Notes under the pieces: model-generated
The model's database searches: none
Told to the model about the DNA's origin: nothing
Seen by the model: the letters and a program-made list of their open reading frames with translations, nothing else
Position numbers and translations under genes: made by a program
Origin: Anaerolineales bacterium
GTDB taxonomy: Bacteria; Chloroflexota; Anaerolineae; Aggregatilineales; J027
NCBI GenBank assembly: GCA_020634155.1
Contig: JACKCI010000002.1
Location: 1,054,001-1,118,000, forward strand
Length of the DNA stretch: 64,000 bases
Reading direction: 5' to 3'
Shown here: positions 33,801 through 42,940 of the stretch, piece by piece
Position numbering within the stretch: the stretch's first letter is position 1
Layout of the letters: each line of letters starts with the position of its first letter

Positions 33801-35842
33801 CGCAGGCCCCATACCCGCACTGTTCCATCATGACTCGCTGAAACCAACAATGTGCCAGTCGGATTAAAGGCAACACTTCGCACGGCTGCACTATGCCCCG
33901 TAAGCACGCGAACCAGTGACCCATCCTCCATATTCCAAATACGGATGGTGCTATCAGCCCCGCTTGAGGCCACCAGTCGTCCATCAGGGCTAATGGCGAC
34001 CCCAAATACTGGCCCCCCATGACCTTGCAGCACAAGAATACGCCCCTGACTAGGGTCCCATACCCGCACGGTGCTATCGCTGCTGCCTGTTACTAACACG
34101 AATCCTTCGGCGTCAAAAGTCATGGCATTGACAGAGCGTGTGTGTCCCCGCATCGGAATCGCCTCTGCATTTTCCTCAGTGGCATCCCACAACAGAATCG
34201 CGTTGTTCGCGCCTGCCGCTGCCAGCGTCTGTCCATCATTGCTAAAGGCGACTGTAAAGACGCCCGCTAAGGCAGGTAGGGTGCTAATCGCTTTACCTGT
34301 TGCCGTTCCCCACACCCGTACCGTACCATCATCGCTTGCGGAATACAGCAGCGTGCCGTCCGGATTAAAAGCCACGCTATTAATCCAATTTTGGTGGCCT
34401 TCAAGTGTGTATTGGAGTGTGCCTGTTTGGTAATCCCATAGCCGGATGGTGTTATCTTTGCTCGGTGTTGCCAAGATGGGGTCGGTTGGGCTAAACACCA
34501 CTTGCCAGACCCAATCGCTATGTCCCTCTAAGACGGTGAGTGATTGATCAAGTGCCTCAGTTTGATACAACCGCACACTGTTATCCACTCCGCTTGCCGC
34601 TAGATACTCCCCATCGGGACTGAAGGCCGCACTGGTCACCCATCCCGTCTGCCCCTGTAGACTGAGTTCAGCGCGTTGGGTCTCCATATGCCAAACCCGC
34701 ACTGTGCCATCTTCACTGACCGCCACTAACTGCGACCCATCAGGACTGAAAGCGAGGCTGCTCACTGACCAGATGGGTTCAGTAAAGGCGATGACCTCGG
34801 CACCCGTTGCCATATCCCAGACCCGCACACTCCCTACCGTGCTACCATCAGCCCACCCGCGTACTTGCCCTGATGCCAACAGCGTCCCATCTGGACTATA
34901 GGCAATGGCCCGCACCGGACTATCATGCCCCTCTAGGGTGAACTGAATTTCATGGCGGGTTGTATCCCAAACGATAACCCGCCCATCTTCCGAAGCACTG
35001 GCAAGCTGCTGTCCGTCAGGGCTGAATTGCACATCATAGACCGTGTGAATCCCGTCCCGCAACATAGCGATTTCGCTATCGTCCGCTAAATTCCAGAGGC
35101 GGATGGTGCTATCGGCACTAGCCGAGGCGAGAAGCGTGCCATCAGGGCTAAAGTCTAGACCTAAAATCAGCCCATTGTGGCCTGTCAAAAAGTGCGGCGC
35201 ACGGCTACCATCCCACACACTGATAACCTTATCAAGACTACCCGCCGCAACAGTCTGGCTATCGGGGCTGAAGGCCATCACTTGTATGGCATCGCTATGG
35301 CTGGTCATAGTATTAACAAGGCTGCCATCGGCGACATTCCAGAGGCGCACTGTATCATCTACGATGTCGCCACTGGCGAAGCGCAGGCTATCGAGACTAA
35401 ACGCCATGGTAGACTCAACGGTGTTGCCGTCTAAGGTATGGCGTAGGGTGGTGGAGGTTGTGTCCCAAAGCTGAATCGCGCCTGTAAGGAGTGCGACAGC
35501 GAGCGTTTGTCCATCAGGGCTATAGAGAATATCACGGGTGGGTGTGTGGTCACCTAGTAGACGCGGTTCATGGCTATAATCAGCCGCATCATAGAGCCAG
35601 ACCCCGCGTGAACTTGCCAGCGCCAAGGTGCTACCATCAGGTGACCATGCCGCTTTGTTAACGATTCCCCGTCCTAAGACGAGCAATTCCTCAATATCAG
35701 CAGCGTTTTGCGCGGTAATAATCCTACTGCCAAGCTGTGTTGGGTGGGTTGGGGTGCTGATGCTTGGGGTTAATGCTGCTGCCGTTCCAACCACATTCCC
35801 CACTACCCAAACGACAATCAATGCCCGTAGCCAGTAGTTCAT
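33797..35842 (-). CDS. Secreted WD40 protein with about 15 repeats (two propellers)
   Basis: A 681-residue protein with a signal peptide (about 1-23; ALIVVWVVGNVVGTAAAL) and then WD40 repeats with almost no other sequence. I count about 15 units, each with an FSPDG(T/S)xLAS strand and ending in VRVWD, IRLWN or similar. Fourteen to fifteen blades fit two seven-bladed propellers. The role is likely protein binding outside the membrane, since no catalytic domain is fused. ATG has AAGGAG 10 bases upstream. Its stop overlaps that of the mannosyltransferase gene. The repeats are diverged from each other, unlike the 132-bp array elsewhere in the window. Confidence 0.92.
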   Translation of the reverse strand: MNYWLRALIVVWVVGNVVGTAAALTPSISTPTHPTQLGSRIITAQNAADIEELLVLGRGIVNKAAWSPDGSTLALASSRGVWLYDAADYSHEPRLLGDHTPTRDILYSPDGQTLAVALLTGAIQLWDTTSTTLRHTLDGNTVESTMAFSLDSLRFASGDIVDDTVRLWNVADGSLVNTMTSHSDAIQVMAFSPDSQTVAAGSLDKVISVWDGSRAPHFLTGHNGLILGLDFSPDGTLLASASADSTIRLWNLADDSEIAMLRDGIHTVYDVQFSPDGQQLASASEDGRVIVWDTTRHEIQFTLEGHDSPVRAIAYSPDGTLLASGQVRGWADGSTVGSVRVWDMATGAEVIAFTEPIWSVSSLAFSPDGSQLVAVSEDGTVRVWHMETQRAELSLQGQTGWVTSAAFSPDGEYLAASGVDNSVRLYQTEALDQSLTVLEGHSDWVWQVVFSPTDPILATPSKDNTIRLWDYQTGTLQYTLEGHQNWINSVAFNPDGTLLYSASDDGTVRVWGTATGKAISTLPALAGVFTVAFSNDGQTLAAAGANNAILLWDATEENAEAIPMRGHTRSVNAMTFDAEGFVLVTGSSDSTVRVWDPSQGRILVLQGHGGPVFGVAISPDGRLVASSGADSTIRIWNMEDGSLVRVLTGHSAAVRSVAFNPTGTLLVSASHDGTVRVWGLR

Positions 35843-35900
35843 ATCAACCCAACTCCTTTGATACCTCGTTTGCCTGACTGTACCATAGCCATCTAAACCC

Positions 35901-36836
35901 TCACTTAAGCTTGGATGAGCGTAATTGCACCATGAGCATACCTACTGAGGCTACACCCATTCCAATCCCTTGTTGTGTGCTGATATCTTCACCGAGAAAT
36001 AGCCATGCAAGGAAAGCAATTTGGATCAGCATGGTGTTATTCAATATGCTCGATTCCACTGCCGAAAGTTCACGCAAGGTGTGATTCCACAACGTAAAGG
36101 CAAAGGCCGTATGTACCACCGCCAGCCATAGCACAATAGCCCATGTGGTAATACTCAAGGTCGGCAGCCCTTGGGTCAGCATGCCCGTTGTCAGCAGTAA
36201 TGTTGAGCCAATACCCATGCTCACCAGCGTTACAATCCGTGCTGGAAGCCGCCCTCCTCGATTCATGAAGCGCCCCAAGACCGCCGCAACTGAATTGGCG
36301 ACCATGCTGATAAAGCCAATCAGCAACCCCAGCCAGCGCCCTGCCGGAAAGACCACTGGATAGAAGAATATCACGACCCCCACCAGAAAAATGCCAATCC
36401 CCAGCCATTGCCGCCGATTCGGGCGCTCCGCCAGTAGCACAATGCTCATCAGTGCCACCACCACCGTCGTAAAATTGAGCAAGAAGCTGAGGGTGACAGC
36501 AGGGAGGCGGTCAAGCGCTAGAAATTGGGTGCCTTGGGTGATGGTGTAATAGACCACCCCCAACAGCGTGAGCCAACCCCAATCCCGCCGCGTCAAGCTG
36601 CGTACCGCTGATAGCTGACCACTGCGCCACGCCAGCGCCAAAATCGCCCCAAAAGCGAAAAAATAACGCATCCCTGCGAAGGTTAGCGCGGGTATATCCT
36701 TCAAGCCGATTTTGATTAGCACCCATGACATCGACCACAAAAAAGTCACGGTGATCGCTTGCAGAACCGCTTTAAGGTGAGCCGTGTCTTTAAAAATGAC
36801 GCGGGGGTGAGGCGCAGGTTTAACGGCTGATGGCAC
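35901..36836 (-). CDS. EamA/DMT-superfamily permease
   Basis: A 311-residue membrane protein with about ten hydrophobic helices in two EamA halves (about 20-150 and 165-305). The N-terminal half has TFLWSMSWVLIKIGLKDIP and a GMRYFFAFGAIL segment. Start is GTG at 36836 with AGGAG 7 bases upstream. The family exports metabolites or amino acids and some members flip lipids; the substrate is not predictable here. It is divergent from the large fused membrane gene, sharing a 50-base intergenic region, which may mean joint control. Confidence 0.88.
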   Translation of the reverse strand: MPSAVKPAPHPRVIFKDTAHLKAVLQAITVTFLWSMSWVLIKIGLKDIPALTFAGMRYFFAFGAILALAWRSGQLSAVRSLTRRDWGWLTLLGVVYYTITQGTQFLALDRLPAVTLSFLLNFTTVVVALMSIVLLAERPNRRQWLGIGIFLVGVVIFFYPVVFPAGRWLGLLIGFISMVANSVAAVLGRFMNRGGRLPARIVTLVSMGIGSTLLLTTGMLTQGLPTLSITTWAIVLWLAVVHTAFAFTLWNHTLRELSAVESSILNNTMLIQIAFLAWLFLGEDISTQQGIGMGVASVGMLMVQLRSSKLK

Positions 36837-36849
36837 GGGGCATCTCCTG

Positions 36850-36858
36850 TGATAGAAT
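36850..36858 (+). promoter_or_regulatory. Extended -10 element upstream of the YfhO/flippase gene
   Basis: TGA-TAGAAT, 28 bases before the ATG at 36887, lies in the short divergent interval with the DMT permease gene. No -35 box is clear. Confidence 0.45.
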
Positions 36859-36886
36859 GCAGTGGTTTTTATAGAAAGGTTGTGAC

Positions 36887-39800
36887 ATGCGTCGCTGGTT
36901 GCCAGATGGCTTGATTATACTGGGTTTATTCTTAATTCCATTGGCTTTATTTTGGCAAGTAACCATTGGTGGGCGCACCCTCATTCCCGCCGATAATCTC
37001 TATCAGGTTGAGCCTTGGGCCACCTACCGCGAGGCTGAGGGCGTGCCGTCGGTGCCGCATAACGCGCTCCTCTCTGATCTTGTGCTGCAAAATTACCAAT
37101 GGAAGCACTTTATCCGTCAAAACATTAGCGATGGTGAGATTCCCCTCTGGCAATCCAACCAACTGGCGGGTACCCCCTTCCTCGCTAATGGTCAACACAG
37201 CATGTTATACCCCTTCAGCATCCTCTATTATGTCCTACCCCTCGCCAGTGCTTATGGCTGGTTCGCCGTCAGTCAATTGTGGTTGGCGGGATTGTGGATG
37301 TATGTTTTCATATGTGGCATTGGCTTGGGGCGACCAGCCGGAGCCATCGCGGGTATCATCCTCCAACTCAGCAGCTTTTTTGTGGTCTCAACCGTCCATC
37401 CCATGATTCAAGCGGGCGCGGTGTGGCTCCCCTTGATTTTGCTCATGGTCGAGTACACCATCCAGCGCCGCTCTTTCATTGGTGGTAAGCCCGCTATGCT
37501 GCCTTGGGTGCTAATCGGCGCGGGTGCCTTAGCCATGTCAGCCCTTGCTGGTCACATCGAGATTACCTACTACACCCTGCTATTGATGGCCTTCTATGCT
37601 GGCTTCCGCCTCCTACTGCAATGGCGTCAACAGGGGCGCGGCTGGGTCTTGGGTACAGGTGCTATGATTGCCTTGATGGTTGTATTGGGCTTGACAATTG
37701 GCGCTGTCCAATTTTTGACCACCATCGAAGCCGCCAATAACAGCTTCCGCGCCAGCCGTCCCAACTCCTCCTTTGCCACCGTCCAAAGCTATGCCTTGCC
37801 CTATCGCCATGTCCTCAAATTCCTCATGCCCGATGTCTATGGCAACCCTGCCGACCATGCCTACATCGACGTGTTCGAGTGGGAGCGGGTCGAGGTCAAG
37901 AATCTGTGGTCGAACCGCATACCCCGCAAAACCGACACCGACTTTGGCATCAAAAACTATGTCGAGGGTGGAGCCTATATTGGCATTTTGCCCCTCATCT
38001 TGGCGGCCCTTGGGCTATTCTGGTATCGACCGACTGACCCCACCCGTCCGCCGTATCGCTTGATTTTTGGGGTGATGGCACTGGTAGCAGCCTCCTTTAT
38101 GTTTGGCACCCCCACCTATGCCTTGCTCTATTATGCCTTCCCCGGCGTTGACCAACTCCACACCCCCTTCCGCTGGCTGTGGGCCTTTACCTTATGCCTG
38201 AGCGTGTTCGCTGCTTTTGGCATGGAGGCTCTCCAGCAACGCCCCGCTCCCAAGCGCCTGAGCCTTGCTGTTATCGGCGCGGGGGTGACCCTGCTAATGG
38301 GCCTTGTGGGGAGCCGTTTGCTCTATGAACCCATTGCCCCCCTTGTTGAGCGCCTCTATACGGGCCTCGCCAAAGCCAACGATGCCTTCCCCGACGCCCA
38401 TTCCTTTTACAGTTACGAGTTTTGGAATGCCTTGCTACTAGGGCTATTGTTGACCGCTTCGGGGGTGGTGCTATTCTGGCGCGGGAAGCGTTGGCAATGG
38501 ATGGCAGGCGGTCTAATTGTGATTGACCTGTTCATAGCGGGCTACAACTTTAACCCCGCCGCCAAGACCGCATGGCTCAATTTCACGCCGCCCAGCATCG
38601 TCTGGCTTCAAGACCAGATGGCAAGCGAGGGGCCATTTCGCATCCAAGCCTATGATTGGGGCGAGAAACCCCTTGATGCCAACTCCGGTTGGCGCTATGG
38701 TCTACAGGATGTGCGCGGTTACGATAGCCTCTTTAGCGCCGATTATGCCGACGTGATGGGGCAGGTGGCTCCCCAAGGTGGCCTCGACGCCAACCGTATC
38801 GACCCCATCCTCTACAACAACCCCGCCGCCCTCAATAACCCTCTGCTTGACCAACTCAACGTGCGCTACATCATCACCGACTGGATAATTCGTCCTGAAG
38901 ATGGGGTTGAAGGCTATCAAGAGGTCTATGTCGATGCGGGGGTGCGGATTTACGAAAATTTGGAAGCATTGCCGCGTGCCTATACTACTGACGCGACAGG
39001 CACCATTCAAGCCGCCACCATCACCCAATATGACGATACCGAGGTGCGCGTCGATGCTGTGTTAGCTGCCCCCGCCTTGCTGGTCTTAGCCGACAACTAT
39101 GATGCAGGCTGGCGAGCCTTTGTCAAACCCAAGGGGGCCGCCGATGACCAAGAGCGCGAGGTCGAGATTGAGCAGGTGGTCGCCAATCAGCGCGGCGTTC
39201 AACTCGATGCGGGTGAGTGGACGGTGCGCTTCAAATACAGCCCGCGCAGCTTCCAACTAGGGGCCTTTACCAGCTTTGTGGCGGGTATGATGGCGATTTT
39301 CCTCGCCTTGGTGTGGCTGTGGCAGACCTTTGTTAGCCCTGAGACCGACGCCGACGCAGGCAAGCGCCTCCTCAAGAACAGCGTGGCCCCCATTGCCCTC
39401 AATCTCTTTAATCGCGGTATCGACTTCGCCTTTGCCTTTATCATGTTGCGGATACTCGGCCCCAAGGATGCGGGCGTCTATTACTACGCCATCGTCGTCT
39501 TTGGCTGGTTCGATATTTTTACCAACTTTGGTCTCAATACCCTGTTGACCCGCGAGGTGGCCCGTGACCGTGAGGCCGCCGGACGCTATTTGTTTAATAC
39601 CAGCCTCTTGCGCTTGACCCTTGCCCTGTTGGGGATTCCAGTTTTGGTCGGCGTCTTGATGTTCCGCAACGCCACCGTTGACCCTGTTCTCGATACCCGC
39701 GCCATTGCCGCCATTGCCTTGCTCTATATCGGCCTCATTCCCAATAGCATCAGCACGGGCTTAACGGCCCTCTTCTATGCCTTTGAAAAAGCTGAATACC

Positions 39801-40840
39801 CTGCTGCCATGACCACCATTGCCACCTTGGTCAAGGTCAGTTTGGGCTTGGGAGCCTTGTTGTTGGGGTGGGGCGTGGTCGGATTAGCGGGGGCCAGCAT
39901 TTTAACCAATGGTGTCACCTTTGTGCTACTAACGCGCTTGGCATGGCCCCTCATCCGCGCCAATTGGCAACCGGCCCGTGATGGTCAATTCCAGCGCACC
40001 ATGCTGCGTGAGGCATGGCCCCTGATGATGAACCACCTCCTAGCCACTGTTTTCTTCAAGAGTGATGTTATCTTGATGGAAGCCATCAATGGCGTGACCG
40101 TTGTCGGTACCTATTCAACCGCTTATAAGTGGCTAGACGCTATCAACATCATTCCAGCTTTCTTCACGATGGCTCTGCTGCCCATCATGTCGCGCCAAGC
40201 CCATACCAATCCTGAAGGCTTGAAACGCAACACCATGATGGGCATTAAGCTTTTGGTGATGATTGCCCTGCCGACAGCAGTATTTACCACCTTTCTGGCG
40301 CATGGCCTGATTGGGTTTCTGGGCGGGCCGGAGTTCTTGCCGGAGGGGGCCATTGCCCTGCAACTTATGATTTGGAGCATCCCTATCGGCTGGATGAACA
40401 GCCTCACCCAATATGTGCTGATTGCCCTTGACCGCCAGCGCCAAATCACGGGGGCCTTCATTGTAGCGGTTAGCTTCAACATCATCACCAACCTCATCTT
40501 TTTGCCTGCCTATAGCTACAAAGCCGCCGCCATCACCACCATCTTCTCAGAGTTGGTGCTATTCATCGGTTTCATGATTTTGCTACATCGTCTGTTGGGG
40601 GGTATCAATTGGTTGGGGCAGTTGTGGCGTTTGTGGGCGATGGGCGGGGCGTCCTTAGCGGTGACTGCCATGTTGTGGTCAACGATACCGCTGGGCGCTC
40701 TGGTTGCTGGTGGGATAACCTATGGGGTGTTGGTGTGGATCTTGTGGCCTTTTAGCCCTGCCGAATCGGAACGACTGGCAGCCTTAGTGCCAAGTCGTAT
40801 TCGCTCACGGATAGGGCGTCTGTTATCAACTAGCGGGTAG
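36887..40840 (+). CDS. Fusion of a YfhO-like GT-C membrane protein and a Wzx/MATE-like flippase
   Basis: A 1317-residue membrane protein in two parts. Residues 1 to about 820 resemble YfhO-type membrane proteins of the GT-C glycosyltransferase class: an N-terminal TM, a loop with ADNLYQVEPW, many TM helices, then a soluble beta domain (about 600-800) and a last TM. Residues about 830-1317 are a complete oligosaccharide flippase (PIALNLFNRGIDFAFAFIML, then LNTLLTREVARDREAAGRYLF) with about 12 TM segments. The frame is open throughout, so this is a true fusion. Linking sugar transfer at the outer face with lipid-linked sugar flipping in one chain is a logical pairing. The polyprenol-phosphate mannose synthase nearby could supply the donor. 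Specificity is unknown. Confidence 0.85.
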   Translation: MRRWLPDGLIILGLFLIPLALFWQVTIGGRTLIPADNLYQVEPWATYREAEGVPSVPHNALLSDLVLQNYQWKHFIRQNISDGEIPLWQSNQLAGTPFLANGQHSMLYPFSILYYVLPLASAYGWFAVSQLWLAGLWMYVFICGIGLGRPAGAIAGIILQLSSFFVVSTVHPMIQAGAVWLPLILLMVEYTIQRRSFIGGKPAMLPWVLIGAGALAMSALAGHIEITYYTLLLMAFYAGFRLLLQWRQQGRGWVLGTGAMIALMVVLGLTIGAVQFLTTIEAANNSFRASRPNSSFATVQSYALPYRHVLKFLMPDVYGNPADHAYIDVFEWERVEVKNLWSNRIPRKTDTDFGIKNYVEGGAYIGILPLILAALGLFWYRPTDPTRPPYRLIFGVMALVAASFMFGTPTYALLYYAFPGVDQLHTPFRWLWAFTLCLSVFAAFGMEALQQRPAPKRLSLAVIGAGVTLLMGLVGSRLLYEPIAPLVERLYTGLAKANDAFPDAHSFYSYEFWNALLLGLLLTASGVVLFWRGKRWQWMAGGLIVIDLFIAGYNFNPAAKTAWLNFTPPSIVWLQDQMASEGPFRIQAYDWGEKPLDANSGWRYGLQDVRGYDSLFSADYADVMGQVAPQGGLDANRIDPILYNNPAALNNPLLDQLNVRYIITDWIIRPEDGVEGYQEVYVDAGVRIYENLEALPRAYTTDATGTIQAATITQYDDTEVRVDAVLAAPALLVLADNYDAGWRAFVKPKGAADDQEREVEIEQVVANQRGVQLDAGEWTVRFKYSPRSFQLGAFTSFVAGMMAIFLALVWLWQTFVSPETDADAGKRLLKNSVAPIALNLFNRGIDFAFAFIMLRILGPKDAGVYYYAIVVFGWFDIFTNFGLNTLLTREVARDREAAGRYLFNTSLLRLTLALLGIPVLVGVLMFRNATVDPVLDTRAIAAIALLYIGLIPNSISTGLTALFYAFEKAEYPAAMTTIATLVKVSLGLGALLLGWGVVGLAGASILTNGVTFVLLTRLAWPLIRANWQPARDGQFQRTMLREAWPLMMNHLLATVFFKSDVILMEAINGVTVVGTYSTAYKWLDAINIIPAFFTMALLPIMSRQAHTNPEGLKRNTMMGIKLLVMIALPTAVFTTFLAHGLIGFLGGPEFLPEGAIALQLMIWSIPIGWMNSLTQYVLIALDRQRQITGAFIVAVSFNIITNLIFLPAYSYKAAAITTIFSELVLFIGFMILLHRLLGGINWLGQLWRLWAMGGASLAVTAMLWSTIPLGALVAGGITYGVLVWILWPFSPAESERLAALVPSRIRSRIGRLLSTSG

Positions 40841-41096
40841 CGGCTTGCAGGTTATAGTCGCTGATGACCCGTTGCACCATTGGGTTGGCACGCACAGGCA
40901 TCTCAATCACTTCACCGTTGTTTTCGAGCAGGAAGTGATAAACCTTCACGGTGCGCCCGCCTCCATACGAATAGGTGGTATTGCCAGCAATGCCTTGCAA
41001 TTTCCAGCCGCTTTGTAGCCGATTAATCAGGATGTCGGCGGTGGCAATCGGCTGAGAATGGCTTGACCAATGTCGGATAATTTTCGTATTTTTCAT
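40830..41096 (-). CDS. Small protein of unknown function
   Basis: About 88 residues, basic N-terminus (KNTKIIRHW), mixed beta content and a Gly-rich centre (YSYGGGRTVKVYHFLL). No family is recognised. The ATG at 41096 is chosen over the preceding ATG because it lies 6 bases after AAGGAG. Its 3' end overlaps the convergent flippase fusion gene by 11 bases. The good ribosome site supports it as a real gene. Confidence 0.65.
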   Translation of the reverse strand: MKNTKIIRHWSSHSQPIATADILINRLQSGWKLQGIAGNTTYSYGGGRTVKVYHFLLENNGEVIEMPVRANPMVQRVISDYNLQAATR

Positions 41097-41205
41097 CATT
41101 ATCTCCTTTCATAGCTACACTATACCGAACTTTTATAAAGGCTTTGTGAATATCTCTTAAAATTTTTTTGGCATTTCGGGGTTGTTTCTCTCGTAACGTG
41201 CCTCA

Positions 41206-41214
41206 TGTTACAAT
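41206..41214 (+). promoter_or_regulatory. Extended -10 (TGTTACAAT) before the Tyr-Pro-Pro-rich membrane protein operon
   Basis: TGn-TACAAT, 33 bases before the ATG at 41247. This placement agrees with starting the gene at 41247 and not at the ATG at 41217, which would lie next to the promoter. Confidence 0.5.
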
Positions 41215-41246
41215 GAATGACGATAACAAAAGATTGGAGTAAGGTG

Positions 41247-42461
41247 ATGGGCAGTTTACCCCCAAGTTGGCGCAACCAACCCCCGTTTGATGATGAAGAT
41301 GACAATTATCCGCCTACCCAAGGCGGCACTTACCCGCCTGCCCAGAACTACCCGCCGACGGGTCAAGCAGGGGCCAATTATCCACCAATAAACCTTGATG
41401 ACCCCCGTGGTGGCAACTATCCACCGCAAGGGGCAGGTGGCTATCCCCCCCAAGGCAACTATCCGCCCCAGCAACCACCCCAAGGCGCGAACTATCCACC
41501 ATCGGGCAATTACCCGCCAGCCGGAGCCAACTATCCCCCGCAAGGGGCAGGTAGCTATCCACCACCCCAAACGGGCAACATTAACCTTGACGATCCGCAA
41601 TATGGTGGACAGCCAGCGGGTTACCCCCCGCAGGGTACGGGTGGTTATCCCCCCCAAGGCAATTACCCACCCCAGCAACCACCCCAAGGCGCGAACTATC
41701 CGCCACAGGGCAACTATCCGCCGCAAGGGACGGGTGGTTATCCTCCTCCCCAAACGGGCAATATCAGCCTTGACGACCCCCGCTACGGTGGGCAATCTGC
41801 AGGCTATCCGCCGCAGCAACCCCAAGGCACAGGCGGCTATCCACCCGCTCAGTCGCAATCGAGCTATGCCCAACAACAGGCTGGCCCTATTGATTTAGGT
41901 GACCCTTTGCAGGGCGGTAGCCGACGTGGTTCAGCCTCGCGCCAAGAATTTGTCGAAGATGAGCCGATTAGCTTGGATGACCCGCGTTTTGGTGGACGTG
42001 GTACCCAACGTGATGAGCCTAGCTTTGAGAGCCGCGCCAGCCAGCGCGAAAAATCAAAGCGGCGTGATGACACGCCTCAACTCGGTGACCGCCAACAACA
42101 AAGCTCTGGCTTTGGCTTAACCGAGCGCCAAGTCGAGTATCTCGCGTGGGGCAGCACCATCATTTTGCTGGGCGTATCGCTCATGATGTCGGTGGCTGGC
42201 AGTGCCCGTTACTTGACGCTCATCTTCCCCTTGGTAGCGGGGGGTATCTTGATGGCCTCGTCAATCTACCAACGGGTGGTGCGTGGCTGGCATGTTGGCC
42301 CATTGACGTGGCTAACGGCGATTCTTTTGGTCTCTTATACCATCACCCTGCAACTGTCGGGCGATGGTACCAATATCTTCAAGTGGATTGCCTACTTTCT
42401 GGGGACGCTAACGATTATGACTGGGTTAACGCTGTTCTTGCAGGTCTTTCGTAAGCACTAA
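41247..42461 (+). CDS. Tyr-Pro-Pro-rich N-terminus with LDDP motifs and four-TM C-terminus
   Basis: About 404 residues. Residues 10-210 are low complexity, built from NYPPQG/GGYPPQ units. Five short segments of the type INLDDPR/ISLDDPRYGG recur at irregular spacing through to about residue 260. A charged linker (about 255-305) leads to four hydrophobic helices (about 315-400) and a short cytoplasmic end. The start is ATG 41247, with GGAG 7 bases upstream. Such Tyr/Pro/Gly-rich tails can be flexible or phase-separating and the LDDP repeats may be docking sites. Function unknown. It starts a same-strand group with the cNMP-binding and AAA ATPase genes. Confidence 0.8.
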   Translation: MGSLPPSWRNQPPFDDEDDNYPPTQGGTYPPAQNYPPTGQAGANYPPINLDDPRGGNYPPQGAGGYPPQGNYPPQQPPQGANYPPSGNYPPAGANYPPQGAGSYPPPQTGNINLDDPQYGGQPAGYPPQGTGGYPPQGNYPPQQPPQGANYPPQGNYPPQGTGGYPPPQTGNISLDDPRYGGQSAGYPPQQPQGTGGYPPAQSQSSYAQQQAGPIDLGDPLQGGSRRGSASRQEFVEDEPISLDDPRFGGRGTQRDEPSFESRASQREKSKRRDDTPQLGDRQQQSSGFGLTERQVEYLAWGSTIILLGVSLMMSVAGSARYLTLIFPLVAGGILMASSIYQRVVRGWHVGPLTWLTAILLVSYTITLQLSGDGTNIFKWIAYFLGTLTIMTGLTLFLQVFRKH

Positions 42462-42481
42462 GTCAATGTGAGGAGAGTTCA

Positions 42482-42934
42482 ATGTCCCTTAACGATTTAC
42501 CAACCGAGCGCATTGACCCTTGGCTTGTGACATGGGATTATGGGGGCGAGACGATTCAGAAGATTAAGGAATATGCCGAAGAAGTCCATTTCAAATCTGG
42601 TCAGACTATCTTTGCCGCAGGCCAACCTTCAGATGCCATGTACTTGGTGTTGGAAGGCATGGTGCTGGTTCTTGTCAAAGACAACGATGGCAAAGAGCAG
42701 ACCCTAAGCATTGTGACTGAAGGGCAGTCCTTTGGCGAAGTCGGCTTGCTCATCAAACAATCACGTTTAGCGACAACTGCGGCTGGCTTAGATACTCGCC
42801 TGTTAAAAATTACATGGGATACGCTCGAACAACTCGAAAAAGAGCGCCCCGATTTGCTGATACCAATGTACAAAGCACTTGCTCAAACCTTGGCCGAACA
42901 ATGGATGTTAGCTGTATTCAACCAAAAGGGATAA
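42482..42934 (+). CDS. Cyclic nucleotide-binding domain protein
   Basis: A 150-residue single-domain protein with a cNMP-binding fold: EVHFKSGQTIFAAGQPSDAMYLVLEG, then the phosphate-binding cassette FGEVGLLIKQSRLATTAA with the phosphate-binding Arg in place. There is no DNA-binding or catalytic domain, so it must act through a partner. GAGGAG precedes the ATG. It lies 20 bases after the Tyr-Pro-Pro-rich gene and 6 bases before the AAA ATPase, so it is part of one operon. It may deliver a cAMP- or c-di-nucleotide-type signal to the ATPase; the true ligand is unknown. Confidence 0.87.
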   Translation: MSLNDLPTERIDPWLVTWDYGGETIQKIKEYAEEVHFKSGQTIFAAGQPSDAMYLVLEGMVLVLVKDNDGKEQTLSIVTEGQSFGEVGLLIKQSRLATTAAGLDTRLLKITWDTLEQLEKERPDLLIPMYKALAQTLAEQWMLAVFNQKG

Positions 42935-42940
42935 ATAGGC

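Noticed and set aside
41256..41876. A 206-residue antisense frame opposite the Tyr-Pro-Pro-rich gene
   Set aside because: Low-complexity mirror of the repeat, no ribosome site, no sensible composition.
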